DNA of 64,000 nt from Cupriavidus basilensis OR16 (GCF_000243095.1 NZ_AHJE01000061.1:25383-89382); one strand, 5' to 3'. Counted from the stretch's first letter, positions 18,422 through 28,234 are shown. A program made the numbers and translations. Notes: a model not told the origin generated them from the letters alone.

Positions 18422-21400
18422 GCATCTCGGCGACCTTCATCAAGCGCCCGATCGGCACCTCGCTGCTGGCGCTGGCCCTGCTGCTGGTCGGCGTGGCCGC
18501 GTGGCCGCTGCTGCCTATCGCGCCGCTGCCGCAGGTGGATTTCCCCACCATCCAGGTGTCGGCGAATCTGCCCGGTGCCAGTCCGGAGACCATGGCGTCG
18601 AACGTGGCCCAGCCGCTGGAGCGCCAGTTCTCACTGATCGCCGGACTCACGCAGATGACGTCGACCAGCGCGCAAGGCAACGCCCAGATCACGCTGCAGT
18701 TCGACCTCAACCGCAGCATCGACGCGGCCGCCGTGGATGTGCAGGCCGCCATCAACGCCGCCAGCGGGCAATTGCCGAGCGGCCTGCCAACGCCGCCGAC
18801 CTTCCGCAAGATCAACCCTGCGGACTCGCCGATCCTGGTCCTGGCGGTACAGTCCGACACGCTGCCGCTGACCGAGGTCAACGACTTCGCCGACAACGTG
18901 CTGGCGCAGCAGATCTCGCAGATCTCCGGCGTGGGGCTGGTCAATATCGGCGGCCAGCAAAAGCCCTCGGTGCGCATCCAGGTGGATCCGCAGAAGCTCT
19001 CGGCCATGGGCATGAGCCTGGAAGACCTGCGCGGCGTGATCGCCGCCACCACCGTCAACCAGCCCACCGGCAGCACCGATGGCGCCAGCAAGGCCTTCAA
19101 CGTCTACACCAACGACCAGATCACCAAGGCGGCAGTGTGGAACGACATGGTGCTGGCCTACCGCAACGGCGCGCCGGTGCGCGTGCGCGATGTTGGCGCG
19201 GCGGTCGACGGGCCCGAGAACGCCAAGCTGGCGGGCTGGGGCTTTGCCGGCGCCGCCGCGCCGGCGGACAACACCTTCCACAACGGGCGCGCGATCATCC
19301 TGGCCATCACCAAGCAGCCGGGCGCCAACGTGATCGAGACGGTGGATCGCATCCGCGCCGCGCTGCCGCGCCTGCAGGCCGCGATCCCGCCCACCGTCAA
19401 CGTCAATACGCTGGCCGACCGCACCCAGACCATCCGCGCCTCGGTGGCCGACGTGGAGTTCACGCTGGTGCTCACCATCGCGCTGGTGGTGATGATCATC
19501 TTCGTGTTCCTGCGCAACGTGGCGGCCACGGTGATACCCAGTGTGACCGTGCCGCTGGCGCTGATGGGCACCGCCGGCGGCATGTACCTGCTGGGCTACA
19601 GCCGCGACAACCTGTCGCTGATGGCGCTCACCATTGCGGTGGGCTTCGTGGTGGACGATGCCATCGTGATGCTCGAGAACATCTATCGCCACGTGGAAGA
19701 CGGCATGGAGCCCATGGAAGCCGCGCTCAAGGGCGCCGCCGAAATCAGCTTCACCATCGTGTCGATCTCGGTCTCGCTGGTGGCGGTCTTTATCCCGCTG
19801 CTGCTGATGGGCGGCATCGTGGGGCGGTTGTTCCGCGAGTTCGCCGTGACCGTCACGCTCACCATCGTGGTCTCGGTAGTGGTCTCGCTGACGCTGACGC
19901 CGATGCTGTGCTCGCGCTACCTGACCCCGCCGCGCGGCCATCATCACGGCCGCATCTACCAGTGGTTCGAACATGGCTTTGACACCATGCTGTCGGGCTA
20001 CAAGCGCGGGCTGGACGTGGTGATGCGTCACCAGTTCTTCACCCTGTGCGTGTTTATCGCCACGGTCGCCACCACGGTGGCGTTGTTCATCTACATACCC
20101 AAGGGCTTCTTTCCGCAGCAGGACACCGGCTTTATGTTCGGCATCGCGGAGTCCGCGCAGGATGCGTCGTTCAAGTCGATGAACGCGCGCATGGTGCAGC
20201 TTGCCGATATCGTGCGCGCCGATCCCGACGTCGCCGCGATTGGCATGACCGGCGGGCAGAACACCATCAACACCGGCAATTTCTTCATCAGCCTGCGTCC
20301 CAAGGACCAGGGCCGCACCGCCAGCGCCGACGAAGTGATCGCCCGGCTGCGGCCCAAGCTGGCGCAGGTGCAAGGCGCCAACCTGTTCCTGCAGGCCGGG
20401 CAGGACATCAACGTGGGCGGGCGGCTGTCGCGCACGCAGTACCAGTACACGCTGATGGACCCCAACCTGGACGAGCTCAACCAGTGGGCGCCGCGCATCC
20501 TGGAGCGCCTGCGCGCCCTGCCCCAGCTCGCCGACGTGGCATCCGACCAGCAGAACGCCGCCGCCGCGGCGCGCCTGACGATCGACCGCGCGCGCGCCTC
20601 GAGCTTCGGCATCACCCCCGCGCTGATCGACGCCACGCTGTACGACGCGATCGGGCAGCGCCAGGTCGCGCAGTACTTCACCCAGATCAACAGCTACCAC
20701 GTGATCCTGGAAGCCACGCCCGCGCTGCAGGACGACCCGCGCTTGTTCAGCAAGCTGTACGTGACCTCGCCGCTGAGCGGCGAGCAAGTGCCGTTGTCCG
20801 CGTTCGTCAAGATCGACACCGACAGCACCGCCTATCTGTCGATCAGCCACCAGGGGCAATTCCCCGCTGTCACGATCTCATTCAACCTGGCCAAGGGCGT
20901 GGCGCTGGGCGATGCCGTCAAGGCCATCAACAGCACCCTGTCCGGCATGGGCCGCCCGCAAACGCTCTCCGGCTCCTTCCAGGGCACGGCACAGGCCTTT
21001 GGCGCCTCGCTTGCCTCCCAGCCCTACCTGATCGCCGCCGCGCTGGTCGCCGTGTATATCGTGCTGGGGCTGCTGTACGAAAGCTATATCCACCCGCTCA
21101 CCATCCTCTCCACCCTGCCCTCCGCCGGCGTAGGCGCGCTGCTGATCCTGCTGGCCGGTGGCTATGACCTCAGCGTGATCGCGCTGATCGGCATCATCCT
21201 GCTGATCGGCATCGTCAAGAAAAACGGCATCATGATGGTCGACTTCGCGCTCACCGCCGAACGCGACCACGGCATGAAACCGGAAGAGGCGATCTACCAG
21301 GCGTGCCTGCTGCGCTTCCGGCCGATCATGATGACCACCATGTGCGCGCTATTGTCCGGATTGCCGTTGATGCTCGGGCACGGCGCTGGCTCGGAGCTGC

Positions 21401-21621
21401 GGCGGCCATTGGGCTTTGCGATGGTGGGAGGACTGGTGCTCTCGCAAGCGCTGACGCTGTTCACCACGCCCGTGGTGTATCTCTACCTGGATCGCGCGCA
21501 CTATTGGTATATGAAGCGCAAGGAACGGCGGCAGGCACGGCGTGAAGGCCGCGAGCACGCGCGCCGCACGCAGGCCGAACGCGAGAGCCGGCGCGTGCTG
21601 GCTGCCGGAGAAGGAGACTGA
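18418..21621 (+). CDS. RND efflux inner-membrane transporter (MdtB/MdtC-like)
   Basis: 1067 residues. A proton-driven RND pump subunit. The start at 18418 overlaps the adaptor stop in ATGA and gives the standard N-terminus MSISATFIKRPIGTSLLAL. The porter domains, TM4 motif GFVVDDAIVMLENIYRH with the two proton-relay Asp residues near 411-412, and the second-half GIVKKNGIMMVDFAL motif are intact. The sequence is closest in pattern to MdtB/MdtC-type pumps, which export bile salts, novobiocin and similar compounds, but the substrate here is not determined by sequence. No regulator gene adjoins the operon. A basic Arg-rich tail ends the protein. Confidence 0.93.
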   Translation: MSISATFIKRPIGTSLLALALLLVGVAAWPLLPIAPLPQVDFPTIQVSANLPGASPETMASNVAQPLERQFSLIAGLTQMTSTSAQGNAQITLQFDLNRSIDAAAVDVQAAINAASGQLPSGLPTPPTFRKINPADSPILVLAVQSDTLPLTEVNDFADNVLAQQISQISGVGLVNIGGQQKPSVRIQVDPQKLSAMGMSLEDLRGVIAATTVNQPTGSTDGASKAFNVYTNDQITKAAVWNDMVLAYRNGAPVRVRDVGAAVDGPENAKLAGWGFAGAAAPADNTFHNGRAIILAITKQPGANVIETVDRIRAALPRLQAAIPPTVNVNTLADRTQTIRASVADVEFTLVLTIALVVMIIFVFLRNVAATVIPSVTVPLALMGTAGGMYLLGYSRDNLSLMALTIAVGFVVDDAIVMLENIYRHVEDGMEPMEAALKGAAEISFTIVSISVSLVAVFIPLLLMGGIVGRLFREFAVTVTLTIVVSVVVSLTLTPMLCSRYLTPPRGHHHGRIYQWFEHGFDTMLSGYKRGLDVVMRHQFFTLCVFIATVATTVALFIYIPKGFFPQQDTGFMFGIAESAQDASFKSMNARMVQLADIVRADPDVAAIGMTGGQNTINTGNFFISLRPKDQGRTASADEVIARLRPKLAQVQGANLFLQAGQDINVGGRLSRTQYQYTLMDPNLDELNQWAPRILERLRALPQLADVASDQQNAAAAARLTIDRARASSFGITPALIDATLYDAIGQRQVAQYFTQINSYHVILEATPALQDDPRLFSKLYVTSPLSGEQVPLSAFVKIDTDSTAYLSISHQGQFPAVTISFNLAKGVALGDAVKAINSTLSGMGRPQTLSGSFQGTAQAFGASLASQPYLIAAALVAVYIVLGLLYESYIHPLTILSTLPSAGVGALLILLAGGYDLSVIALIGIILLIGIVKKNGIMMVDFALTAERDHGMKPEEAIYQACLLRFRPIMMTTMCALLSGLPLMLGHGAGSELRRPLGFAMVGGLVLSQALTLFTTPVVYLYLDRAHYWYMKRKERRQARREGREHARRTQAERESRRVLAAGEGD

Positions 21622-21625
21622 AGGT

Positions 21626-22000
21626 TCAACTAACCTCAATCACCCCGTTCATCGTCTCATGCCCGGACCCACAAAAAATATCGCACAAGAACGCAAAGCT
21701 GCCAGCCGCCTTTGGCAAGGCCGAAACCCGCACCACCTTGCCGGGCGGCAAATCCTCCCGAATCCCGAGATCCGGCACGCTAAACCCCATGATCACATCC
21801 TGCGCGGTCAGCTCGAACACCACCGGCTCCCCAACCCGCAGCGCAATCCGGTTCGGGGTGAAGACAAACTTCCGCGCATGCACCTTGATCACCCGCGGCG
21901 CGGCGGCCGCGCTTTGCAACAGTGGCGTCCCGCCCGCCAGCGCCAGCAGGCAGCACAGCGCCCGCCTGCGGCTGAATCCTTCCCGTCCGATTACTGACAT
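21626..22000 (-). CDS. Periplasmic cupredoxin with CuA-like copper site
   Basis: 124 residues. A signal peptide with SRRRALCCLLALAGG (about 10-24) is followed by a cupredoxin fold. The C-terminal copper loop reads C106-x3-C110-x3-H114-x2-M117 (CDIFCGSGHETM), the pattern of the CuA site of cytochrome oxidase subunit II and NosZ. The upstream ligand position has Met (DVIMGF, M71) where classical CuA proteins have His, so the site may be altered. The ATG at 22000 follows GAGGAG; a TTG two codons earlier is unlikely to be the start. It is the second gene of the operon led by the Tat phosphoesterase, divergent from the ECF sigma factor, and probably carries electrons or copper in the periplasm. 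Confidence 0.8.
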   Translation of the reverse strand: MSVIGREGFSRRRALCCLLALAGGTPLLQSAAAAPRVIKVHARKFVFTPNRIALRVGEPVVFELTAQDVIMGFSVPDLGIREDLPPGKVVRVSALPKAAGSFAFLCDIFCGSGHETMNGVIEVS

Positions 22001-22067
22001 GACCAACTCCTCATAGCGAGTTCAGCGAGTTCGGCGAGTCCAAAGCGACACGGCACGATCTGCTCAA

Positions 22068-22929
22068 TCAAGCATTGACAGGCTTCTCGTCGATCCCGAA
22101 ATCCCCCGACGCCCTGCCCGCCTGCACTTCCCTCCAGCCCAATCCCCGATAGGGCTGCGCGGGATCCCACGGCACCGGCAAGCGCTGTGCCTGCGACCCC
22201 GGCGCCGGCAACGGGAACATCAGCGAACGCGCCGCGTGGTGCGCGATATGCCCGGTCATGTGGTGATGTTCCTGGTGGATATGCCCGTAGAACACCGTCA
22301 CATTGGGATGCGGCATCAGGCGCTCGATGACCTGCGCACCGTCTCGCGTGGCCCAGTCCCACTGCGGATAGAGATCGAACAGCGGACGGTGCGTGAACAC
22401 CACGATGCGCGCCGACTGCGGCTGCTGCGCAAGGTCCGCGGCGAGCCAGTCGAGCTGCGCTTCGCCCACCCGTCCGGAGCACAATGAAGTGCACGCCCTT
22501 GTGGTCGAACACATAGTGCGTGGGACCGAACAGTTCGCGATAGGCAGCGCCCTGGTCCAGGCTGGCGTCGTGCTCGCCCGGCATCAGGTGCACGACCGGC
22601 ACCTTGAGCGCGGCGATGATCGACTGGAACTCACGCATGCGCCGGCGGCGCTCGGCGGGGTCATCGGTGGTTTGCGTCAGGTCGCCGGTGAACATCAGGA
22701 AATCCGGCGGCTCGGCCAGTGCGTTGACCGCCGCCACCGCCTTGGGCAAGGTGCCGCGCGCGTCGGGATTGGCTGGGCCCTGGAAGCCCCAGTGAGCGTC
22801 AGAGAGTTGGACAAAGTAGAACGCTTCGTCGCGCCCGGCGGCCCATCCGGGCAGAGCCGACACAAACACCGCACCGCCGGCGCAGGCGGCGAGCCCGAGA
22901 AAATCGCGCCGCTTCCATGCTCGCTTCAT
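22068..22929 (-). pseudogene. Tat-exported metallophosphoesterase, frameshifted
   Basis: The start at 22929 (MKRAWKRRDFLGLAACAGG) gives a twin-arginine signal and is preceded by GGAG. Phosphoesterase motifs follow: SDAHWGF near residue 44, FTGDLTQ near 81, and PGEHDASLD near 116, where Glu replaces the Asn of the usual GNHD. The frame breaks near 22475-22485 after GVHFIVL; the rest, RVGEAQLDWL, THRPLFDLY and YGHIHQEHHH, is in another frame to 22068. Related proteins have about 8-10 more residues at the break, so a short non-triplet deletion is likely. Exported to the periplasm when intact. It leads the cupredoxin operon, divergent from the sigma factor. Confidence 0.75.
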
Positions 22930-22952
22930 ATTGAGCTCCATTGGTTGATCGC

Positions 22953-22970
22953 ATCGACCGGATCGACCGG
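22953..22970. repeat. Two tandem 9-bp units before the phosphoesterase gene
   Basis: ATCGACCGG occurs twice in a row, followed by ATCGATC. It lies in the leader between the divergent ECF-type promoter and the phosphoesterase start. Confidence 0.7.
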
Positions 22971-23000
22971 ATCGATCAGGTTGCTGGGAACCTGCCTGTC

Positions 23001-23028
23001 ATACCGGCGCGGCGCCGCGTTTATTCCC
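23001..23028 (-). promoter_or_regulatory. ECF-type promoter of the phosphoesterase-cupredoxin operon
   Basis: On the minus strand GGGAATAAAC, an 11-bp gap and CCGGTAT match exactly the motif on the plus strand at 23070-23097. The -10 part lies 72 bp before the phosphoesterase start. A shared -35/-10 pair facing both ways next to a sigma-factor gene marks it as the target of that factor. Confidence 0.75.
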
Positions 23029-23069
23029 GTTGCCGGCGATATTTTTTTTACGTGGTGGCGGTGGGATTC

Positions 23070-23097
23070 GGGAATAAACTCAACGCATTTCCGGTAT
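23070..23097 (+). promoter_or_regulatory. ECF-type promoter of the sigma/anti-sigma operon
   Basis: GGGAATAAAC (23070-23079), 11-bp gap, CCGGTAT (23091-23097). The -10 part ends 72 bp before the GTG start of the sigma factor, mirroring the divergent copy. Autoregulation is inferred. Confidence 0.75.
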
Positions 23098-23169
23098 ACG
23101 CGGCAGAGACGGGATGAACGGGAGTGGCGCGCGCTGCGCCAAACCCGGGCACCGAGCCAAAGGAGTGAC

Positions 23170-23868
23170 GTGAACGCTGCCGACCAGCGCCGCCGTTTCG
23201 ACGATCTGGTGCTTCCGCACCTCGACGCCGCCTACAACCTGGCCCGCTGGCTGTCGGGCAACCCCGTGGAGGCGGATGACGTGGTGCAGGAAGCCTGCCT
23301 GCGGGCTTTCTGCTTTTTTGACAGCTTCCGGGGCGACCAGCCACGCGCGTGGCTGCTGGCGATCGTGCGCAACACGTGGTTCACCGCCTGGCGCAAGCGG
23401 CATCAGCCGGGCCAGGCCGAAAGCGCCGGCTACGACGACGCACATTTCGATGGCGAGACGCTGCCAGGCTGGCAGGATGGCCACGGCGACAGCCCGGAGC
23501 AATGGCTGTTGCGTGCCGAGGATGTCCGGTTGCTGCATGTGGCGCTGGAGCGCCTGCCGCTGGCCTTTCGGGAGGTGCTGGTGCTGCGTGAGCTGGAAGA
23601 CCTGCCCTATCGCGACATCGCTGTCATCGCCCAGATCCCGCTGGGCACCGTGATGTCGCGGCTGGCACGCGCGCGCAAGCTGCTGGCGGCGGCGGTGCTC
23701 GCCTTGCGCGCGGAGGGCACGCGCGGCGCCAGCACCCATGGCGGCGCCGACCTCGGCGCGGCAGGCACCCTATCCGCCGAACCGGCAACGAGCAGGGCCG
23801 CCGCGGCGACCGCCATCCACGCCACGCCGCCACAACCTGCCGGGGAGACAGGCCATGAACTGCAATGA
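23170..23868 (+). CDS. ECF-family RNA polymerase sigma factor
   Basis: 232 residues from a GTG start preceded by AAAGGAG at 5-nt spacing. Region 2 spans about 14-80 (DAAYNLARWLSGN, DDVVQEACLRAF, PRAWLLAIVRNTWF) and region 4 about 115-175 (LERLPLAFREVLVLRELEDL, IPLGTVMSRLARARKLL). There is no region 1 or 3, as in all ECF factors. An Ala-rich tail of about 50 residues is unusual. It overlaps the anti-sigma gene by 14 nt, so the two are coupled. Matching promoter motifs upstream and facing the divergent phosphoesterase-cupredoxin operon give its probable regulon. Confidence 0.92.
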   Translation: MNAADQRRRFDDLVLPHLDAAYNLARWLSGNPVEADDVVQEACLRAFCFFDSFRGDQPRAWLLAIVRNTWFTAWRKRHQPGQAESAGYDDAHFDGETLPGWQDGHGDSPEQWLLRAEDVRLLHVALERLPLAFREVLVLRELEDLPYRDIAVIAQIPLGTVMSRLARARKLLAAAVLALRAEGTRGASTHGGADLGAAGTLSAEPATSRAAAATAIHATPPQPAGETGHELQ

Positions 23869-24736
23869 CGCCCGGCTGTTGCTGCAGGCCAGTGCTGACG
23901 GCGAGCTCGGCGCGGGCGACGCTTTGCGCCTTGAACAGCACCTGACGCAATGCGCGGCCTGTACCGCGCAGCTCGCGCACCTGCGCGAACTGCGCACCGT
24001 ATTGCGCGCGCATGCGCCCTACCATCGCGCCGGCCCGGCCCTGCGCGCGCGGCTGATCACAGCGCTGGATGCCGCCCAGGCCGCGCCGGCGCAGCAGGCG
24101 GCTGGCTTCGGCGTGGCGGCGGCGCCTTCCGGCAGCGGTGGCGCATGGTGGCAGCGGATGCGGCGCTATTTCGAATGGGGCCCGGCCGCCAATGCCGCCA
24201 TGGCAGCGCTGACGGTGGCGACGCTGGGCGTCGGCATGGTCCAGTACGCGCTGAGCGATGGCTCCGGGCCGACGGTGGAAGGCGAGATGGTAAGCAGCCA
24301 CGTGCGCGCGCTGCTCTCGGGGCACACAATCGATGTCGCCTCGTCGGACCGCCACACCGTCAAACCCTGGTTCAATGGCCGGATCGACTACGCGCCGTCG
24401 GTACGCGAACTTGCGCCGCAAGGGTTCCCGCTGGTCGGGGGACGGCTCGACTATGTGCATGGGCGACTGGTGGCGGTGCTGGTCTACCGCCGCAACCAGC
24501 ACCCCATCGATGTGTTCGTGCTGCCACCGCGCACGGCCGACGAGCCGGACAGCAAGCCAGCCGTCGGCCCCGGCCACAGCCAGGCACCAGCGCGGATCGA
24601 GGCGCGCCAAGGCTACCAGTTGGCGATCTGGGAGTCGGACGGCATGCGCTACGCGGCCATCACCGATGCCTCGGCCGACGACCTGCTGCGCTTCACGCAG
24701 GCCTGGCGCGCGGCCGGCGACAACCGCGCGCCCTGA
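23855..24736 (+). CDS. Membrane anti-sigma factor with zinc-finger domain
   Basis: 293 residues. The N-terminus carries a zf-HC2/ZAS zinc-binding motif, H29-x3-C33-x2-C36 (EQHLTQCAAC), which binds and holds the ECF factor. One membrane segment lies at about 111-131 (AANAAMAALTVATLGVGM). The C-terminal 160 residues are periplasmic and probably receive the signal, with conserved FNGRIDYAP and YQLAIWESDG blocks. It is coupled to the sigma gene by a 14-nt overlap. Its stop is part of a 17-bp palindrome shared with the convergent Mo-hydroxylase gene. The signal, possibly redox or copper given the divergent operon, is inference. Confidence 0.85.
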   Translation: MNCNDARLLLQASADGELGAGDALRLEQHLTQCAACTAQLAHLRELRTVLRAHAPYHRAGPALRARLITALDAAQAAPAQQAAGFGVAAAPSGSGGAWWQRMRRYFEWGPAANAAMAALTVATLGVGMVQYALSDGSGPTVEGEMVSSHVRALLSGHTIDVASSDRHTVKPWFNGRIDYAPSVRELAPQGFPLVGGRLDYVHGRLVAVLVYRRNQHPIDVFVLPPRTADEPDSKPAVGPGHSQAPARIEARQGYQLAIWESDGMRYAAITDASADDLLRFTQAWRAAGDNRAP

Positions 24737-24749
24737 GCCCAGGGCTCAG
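24733..24749. repeat. Palindrome holding both convergent stop codons
   Basis: CTGAGCCC-A-GGGCTCAG is a perfect 17-bp palindrome. The TGA of the anti-sigma gene and the TGA of the convergent hydroxylase lie in its two arms. There is no T run, so it is at most a weak bidirectional terminator. Confidence 0.7.
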
Positions 24750-26994
24750 GCCAGCACAAACGGCAACTGCCGCTGGCGCTTGCCGGTAAGCGTGAACAGC
24801 GCGTTGGCCACCGCCGGCGCAATGGCCGGTACGCCCGGCTCGCCCAGGCCGGTGGGCGGATCCTCGGAGGGCACGAAGAACACATCCACCACCGGCGCAT
24901 CGGTGATGCGCGGCGGCGGATAGTCGGGAAAGTTGCTGTTCTTCACCACGCCGTTCTCGATCTCGATGGCAAAGCCCGGCCGCGTCATCGCCAGCCCGAA
25001 CACGCACGCACCCTGCACCTGCGCCTCGGCCGACATGGGATTGACCACGCGGTTGGCATGCACCCCGGCCGTCACGCGATGCACATGTGGCTCGTTTTTC
25101 ACCAGCGACACTTCCACCACATAGGCCACCACCGTGCCGAACGACTCGTGCACCGCCACGCCCCAGGCCTGGCCCTTGGGCAACTTGCGCTTGCCGTAGC
25201 CGGACTTGTCCACCGCCAGTTGCAGCGCGGCGCGATGGCGCGCGTGCTTGCCCGCGTCCAGCCGCGCAAGTCGGTACGCCACCGGATCCTGCCTGGCATT
25301 CGCGGCCACTTCATCCACCAGCGTTTCCTTGACGAAGGCGGTGTGCGTGTTGCCCACCGAGCGCCACCACAACACCGGCACATCTACCTTTGGGTGATGC
25401 ACCGATAGTTGCAGCGGGAAGCCGTAGTCGTTCTCGGCGATCCCTTCGACCATGGTCGAGTCCACGCCGCCCTTGACCATGAACGCCTCGAACGGCGTGC
25501 CGGAGAGGATGGACTGCCCGACGACGGTGTGCTGCCAGCCAAGCACCTGCCCCTTCGCATCGGTGCCGATGCGCGCGCGTGCACATGCAGCGGCCGGTAG
25601 TAGCCGCCACGGATATCGTCCTCGCGGCTCCACATCACCTTGAGCGGCTGGTCATGCCCGTTCTTGACCCAGGCCAGCAGCACGTTGGCCGCTTCGACCA
25701 GGTAGTCGGAAGTGGGCACGGCGCGCCGGCCAAACCCGCCGCCCGCCATCATGGTATTGAGCGTGACCTTGGCCGGCGGCAGCCCAAGCACGCGCCCGAT
25801 GGCGGCCTGGTCCACGGTCTGGAACTGCGAGCCCACCCATACCTTCACGCTCTGCACCGCCTTGCCCGACACCTCGGCCTGCAAGGTACAGTTCAGCGGC
25901 TCCATCGGCGCATGCGCCAGGTAGGGGAACTCGTAGTCCGCCGAAATGGTGCGCGCAGCGGCGGACATGGCGCCCAGGTCGGCCTGCACCGCGACCGTGC
26001 CGGGTTGCGCGGCCAGCGTCTTGTACTGCGCGAACAGGTCCTTGGTGGAGACGCTGGAGCCGCTGTCTTCCCATTGGATCTCCAACGCGTCGCGCGCCTG
26101 CTTGGCCGGCCAGTAGCCATCGGCCACCACCGCCACGCCGGTGCCGCCGCGATCGACCGGGACCAGCATCACGTCGGCCACGCCCTTGATGGCGCGCGCC
26201 TTGTCGGCGTTAAAGGATTTCACCTTGCCGCCAAAGCGCGGCGGGCGTGCCACCACGGCCACTACCATGTCATTGAGACGCACGTCGATGCCGAAGGCGG
26301 TGGTGGCATCCAGCTTGCCGCGCGCGTCCAGCCGGCGCGTCGGCTTGCCGATGAGCTTGAACTGCGCCGGGTTCTTGAGCGTTACCTGCTGCGGCACCGG
26401 CAACGCCATGGCGGCCTGGGCCAGCTCGCCAAAAGTGGCGCGATGGCTGCCGGAGGTGACCACGCCCAGCGCCACCTGGCAGCTCGACGGATCGACCTGC
26501 CACCACTGGGTGGCCGCGGCGGAAACCAGCATGGCGCGGGCGCGCGCGCCCAGCTCGCGGTATTGCTGGAAAGAGTGGTTGAGCGCGCTGGAGCCTCCCG
26601 TCATCTGCATGCCGAAGGCGGGATCCTTGTACGCGTCGCCGGCGGGCGCGAGCGTGGCGCGCACGTTGCGCCAGTCCACGTCGAGCTCTTCCGCTAGCGC
26701 CATAGGCAGCGCCGTATGCACGCCCTGGCCAAACTCGAGCCGGTTGACCGCTACGGTGACGGTGTTGTCCGGCGCGATCAGCAGGAATGCCTGCGGCGGT
26801 GAAGGCGGGGCCTTGGGCGCCGCGCCTTCCTGCGCCAGCGCCGCCTGTGCCGGCAGGATGCCGAGCGCCAGGCCGCCGCCGGCAAAGCCGGTCAATTTGA
26901 GAAAAGCGCGGCGGTCCAGCATGGCGGCGCCGACGCCGGAGTCCGCGTGCCGGTGGTTGCCGCCGGCCAGCGCTTCGAGGTATCTGATTCGCAT
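24746..26994 (-). pseudogene. Molybdopterin-binding hydroxylase large subunit (IorB-like), one-base frameshift
   Basis: About 750 residues in two frames. The N-terminus has a Tat signal (DRRAFLKLTGFAGG near residue 27), then isoquinoline 1-oxidoreductase beta-type Ald_Xan_dh_C2 blocks: NRLEFGQGVHTALPM, MTGGSSALNHSF, AMEPLNC-type HAPMEPLNCTLQ, and MMAGGGFGRRA. At 25571-25580, in a run of GC repeats, one base appears lost: YYRPLHVH changes frame and IGTDAKGQVLGW onward continues to the end with VKGGVDSTMVEG and the active-site GLGEPG near the C-terminus. With one base restored the protein is full length. ATG 26994 follows AAGGGGAC. It partners with the Fe-S subunit immediately upstream; the pair oxidises an N-heterocycle or aldehyde in the periplasm. 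Confidence 0.8.
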
Positions 26995-27006
26995 GGTGTC
27001 GTCCCC

Positions 27007-27465
27007 TTAAGCCAGCGCGCGCGCCGCGTCCTTGATGGCCGCGCGGATGCGCTGGTAGGTGCCGCAGCGGCAGATATTGCCGGCCATGGCCTGGTCGATG
27101 TCGGCATCGCTTGGGTGCTTCTTGCTGCGCAACAGCCCGACGGCGCTCATTACCTGGCCGTTCTGGCAATAGCCGCACTGCGCCACATCGTGCTTGATCC
27201 AGGCGTCGAGCACCGCGCGGCCAACCTTGTCGCCATTGACGCCTTCGATGGTGGTGACGCGCGCGCCTTGCGCCGCCGAGACCGGCGTCACGCAACTTCG
27301 CGTGGCCTGGCCGTTCACATGCACGGTGCACGCGCCGCATGCGGCCATGCCGCAGCCGAACTTGGTGCCGGTCATGCCAAGGCTGTCGCGTAACGCCCAC
27401 AGCAGGGGCGTGGAAGGATCAACGTCTACCTGCAACGGCTTGCCGTTGATGTCTAGCGTGGTCAT
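27007..27465 (-). CDS. [2Fe-2S] subunit of Mo hydroxylase (IorA-like)
   Basis: 152 residues. Two iron-sulfur clusters are visible: plant ferredoxin-type cysteines at 38, 43, 46 and 58 (GCGMAACGAC and SCVTP), and the helical-domain set at 97, 100, 132 and 134 (QCGYC and ICRCGT). This small subunit passes electrons from the molybdenum centre of the adjacent large subunit to an acceptor. The start at 27465 has GGAG upstream. It precedes the large subunit by 12 nt. A cytochrome c partner common in such operons is not seen here. No lesion seen. Confidence 0.9.
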   Translation of the reverse strand: MTTLDINGKPLQVDVDPSTPLLWALRDSLGMTGTKFGCGMAACGACTVHVNGQATRSCVTPVSAAQGARVTTIEGVNGDKVGRAVLDAWIKHDVAQCGYCQNGQVMSAVGLLRSKKHPSDADIDQAMAGNICRCGTYQRIRAAIKDAARALA

Positions 27466-27745
27466 GGGGGAAGCTCCTTGGGTCTGTTTGCCCTGGTCCG
27501 CCTCCGGCATGGCGCAGCGGTTCGATCCGCCGCGCCGCCGCCGGCGGCCGGTCAGCGGCGTGCAGCCCAGCTGCGGTGCGCACGCCGTAAAACCTTCTGA
27601 GCATAGAGCAAAAAGGTCAGTCGCGTGCAGCACCACCAGACCGGCGAACTTGGCGCCTGGCCTCGCCATGCTGCTGCATCGCTGGGTGGAGGCGCCGGTC
27701 ATGGCCGCGGGCAGGCGCGTGGCAGCGCGCCGCGCCCGGGTGGCA

Positions 27746-27895
27746 TCAGGCCACGCCTTCTGGCGCGCGGTCGATAAAGCCCGTCATGCATTGCGGCCGG
27801 CCGTCCGCCGCCACAGTCGCGAAGTCGGTACCGACCACTACGGCTGCCGCGCCCGCAGGCGCCAGTTCCCGGGTAAAGCGCAGGTTGCCGCCAAG
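27746..27895 (-). pseudogene. C-terminal relic of an NTF2/SnoaL-like protein
   Basis: Minus-strand reading gives about 50 codons ending GTDFATVAADGRPQCMTGFIDRAPEGVA-like sequence and a TGA at 27746. The GTDF-DGR-GFID pattern resembles the last strands of SnoaL/NTF2-fold proteins. A stop codon precedes it and no start or ribosome site is found, so the N-terminus is gone. Family call is tentative. Confidence 0.35.
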
Positions 27896-28234
27896 CTGGC
27901 CAAATCATCGGCGCGCGCAGCGTCGTCACCGCCCGTCCAGAAGCCGGGCGAAGGCCAAGGCCTTGACGGCATTTGCGCCGTTACCCCTCCTCAGCGGGGC
28001 AAAGCCTGAAACGCCTGTAAGCCCTGGACGGCAGGAAGCCACGCGCCATGGCCCCGGACTGGCCGCCGGGGCCGGTTCCGGGCTGCTGCCGGCCGCGCTC
28101 CTACCCCAAAACGGCGTCCGGCGCCAGCCCGAACAGCGGGAACACACCGCGGTTTATCGCCTCGTGCTTCCGGCATATCGTCGCTATATTGATCCACTAG
28201 GCTGGGCCGTGCGTGCAACTTGCCCCAACGCCCG

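Noticed and set aside
18631..20859. 742-codon minus-strand open frame opposite the RND transporter
   Set aside because: His/Arg-rich low-complexity reading, an antisense shadow of a conserved transporter gene.
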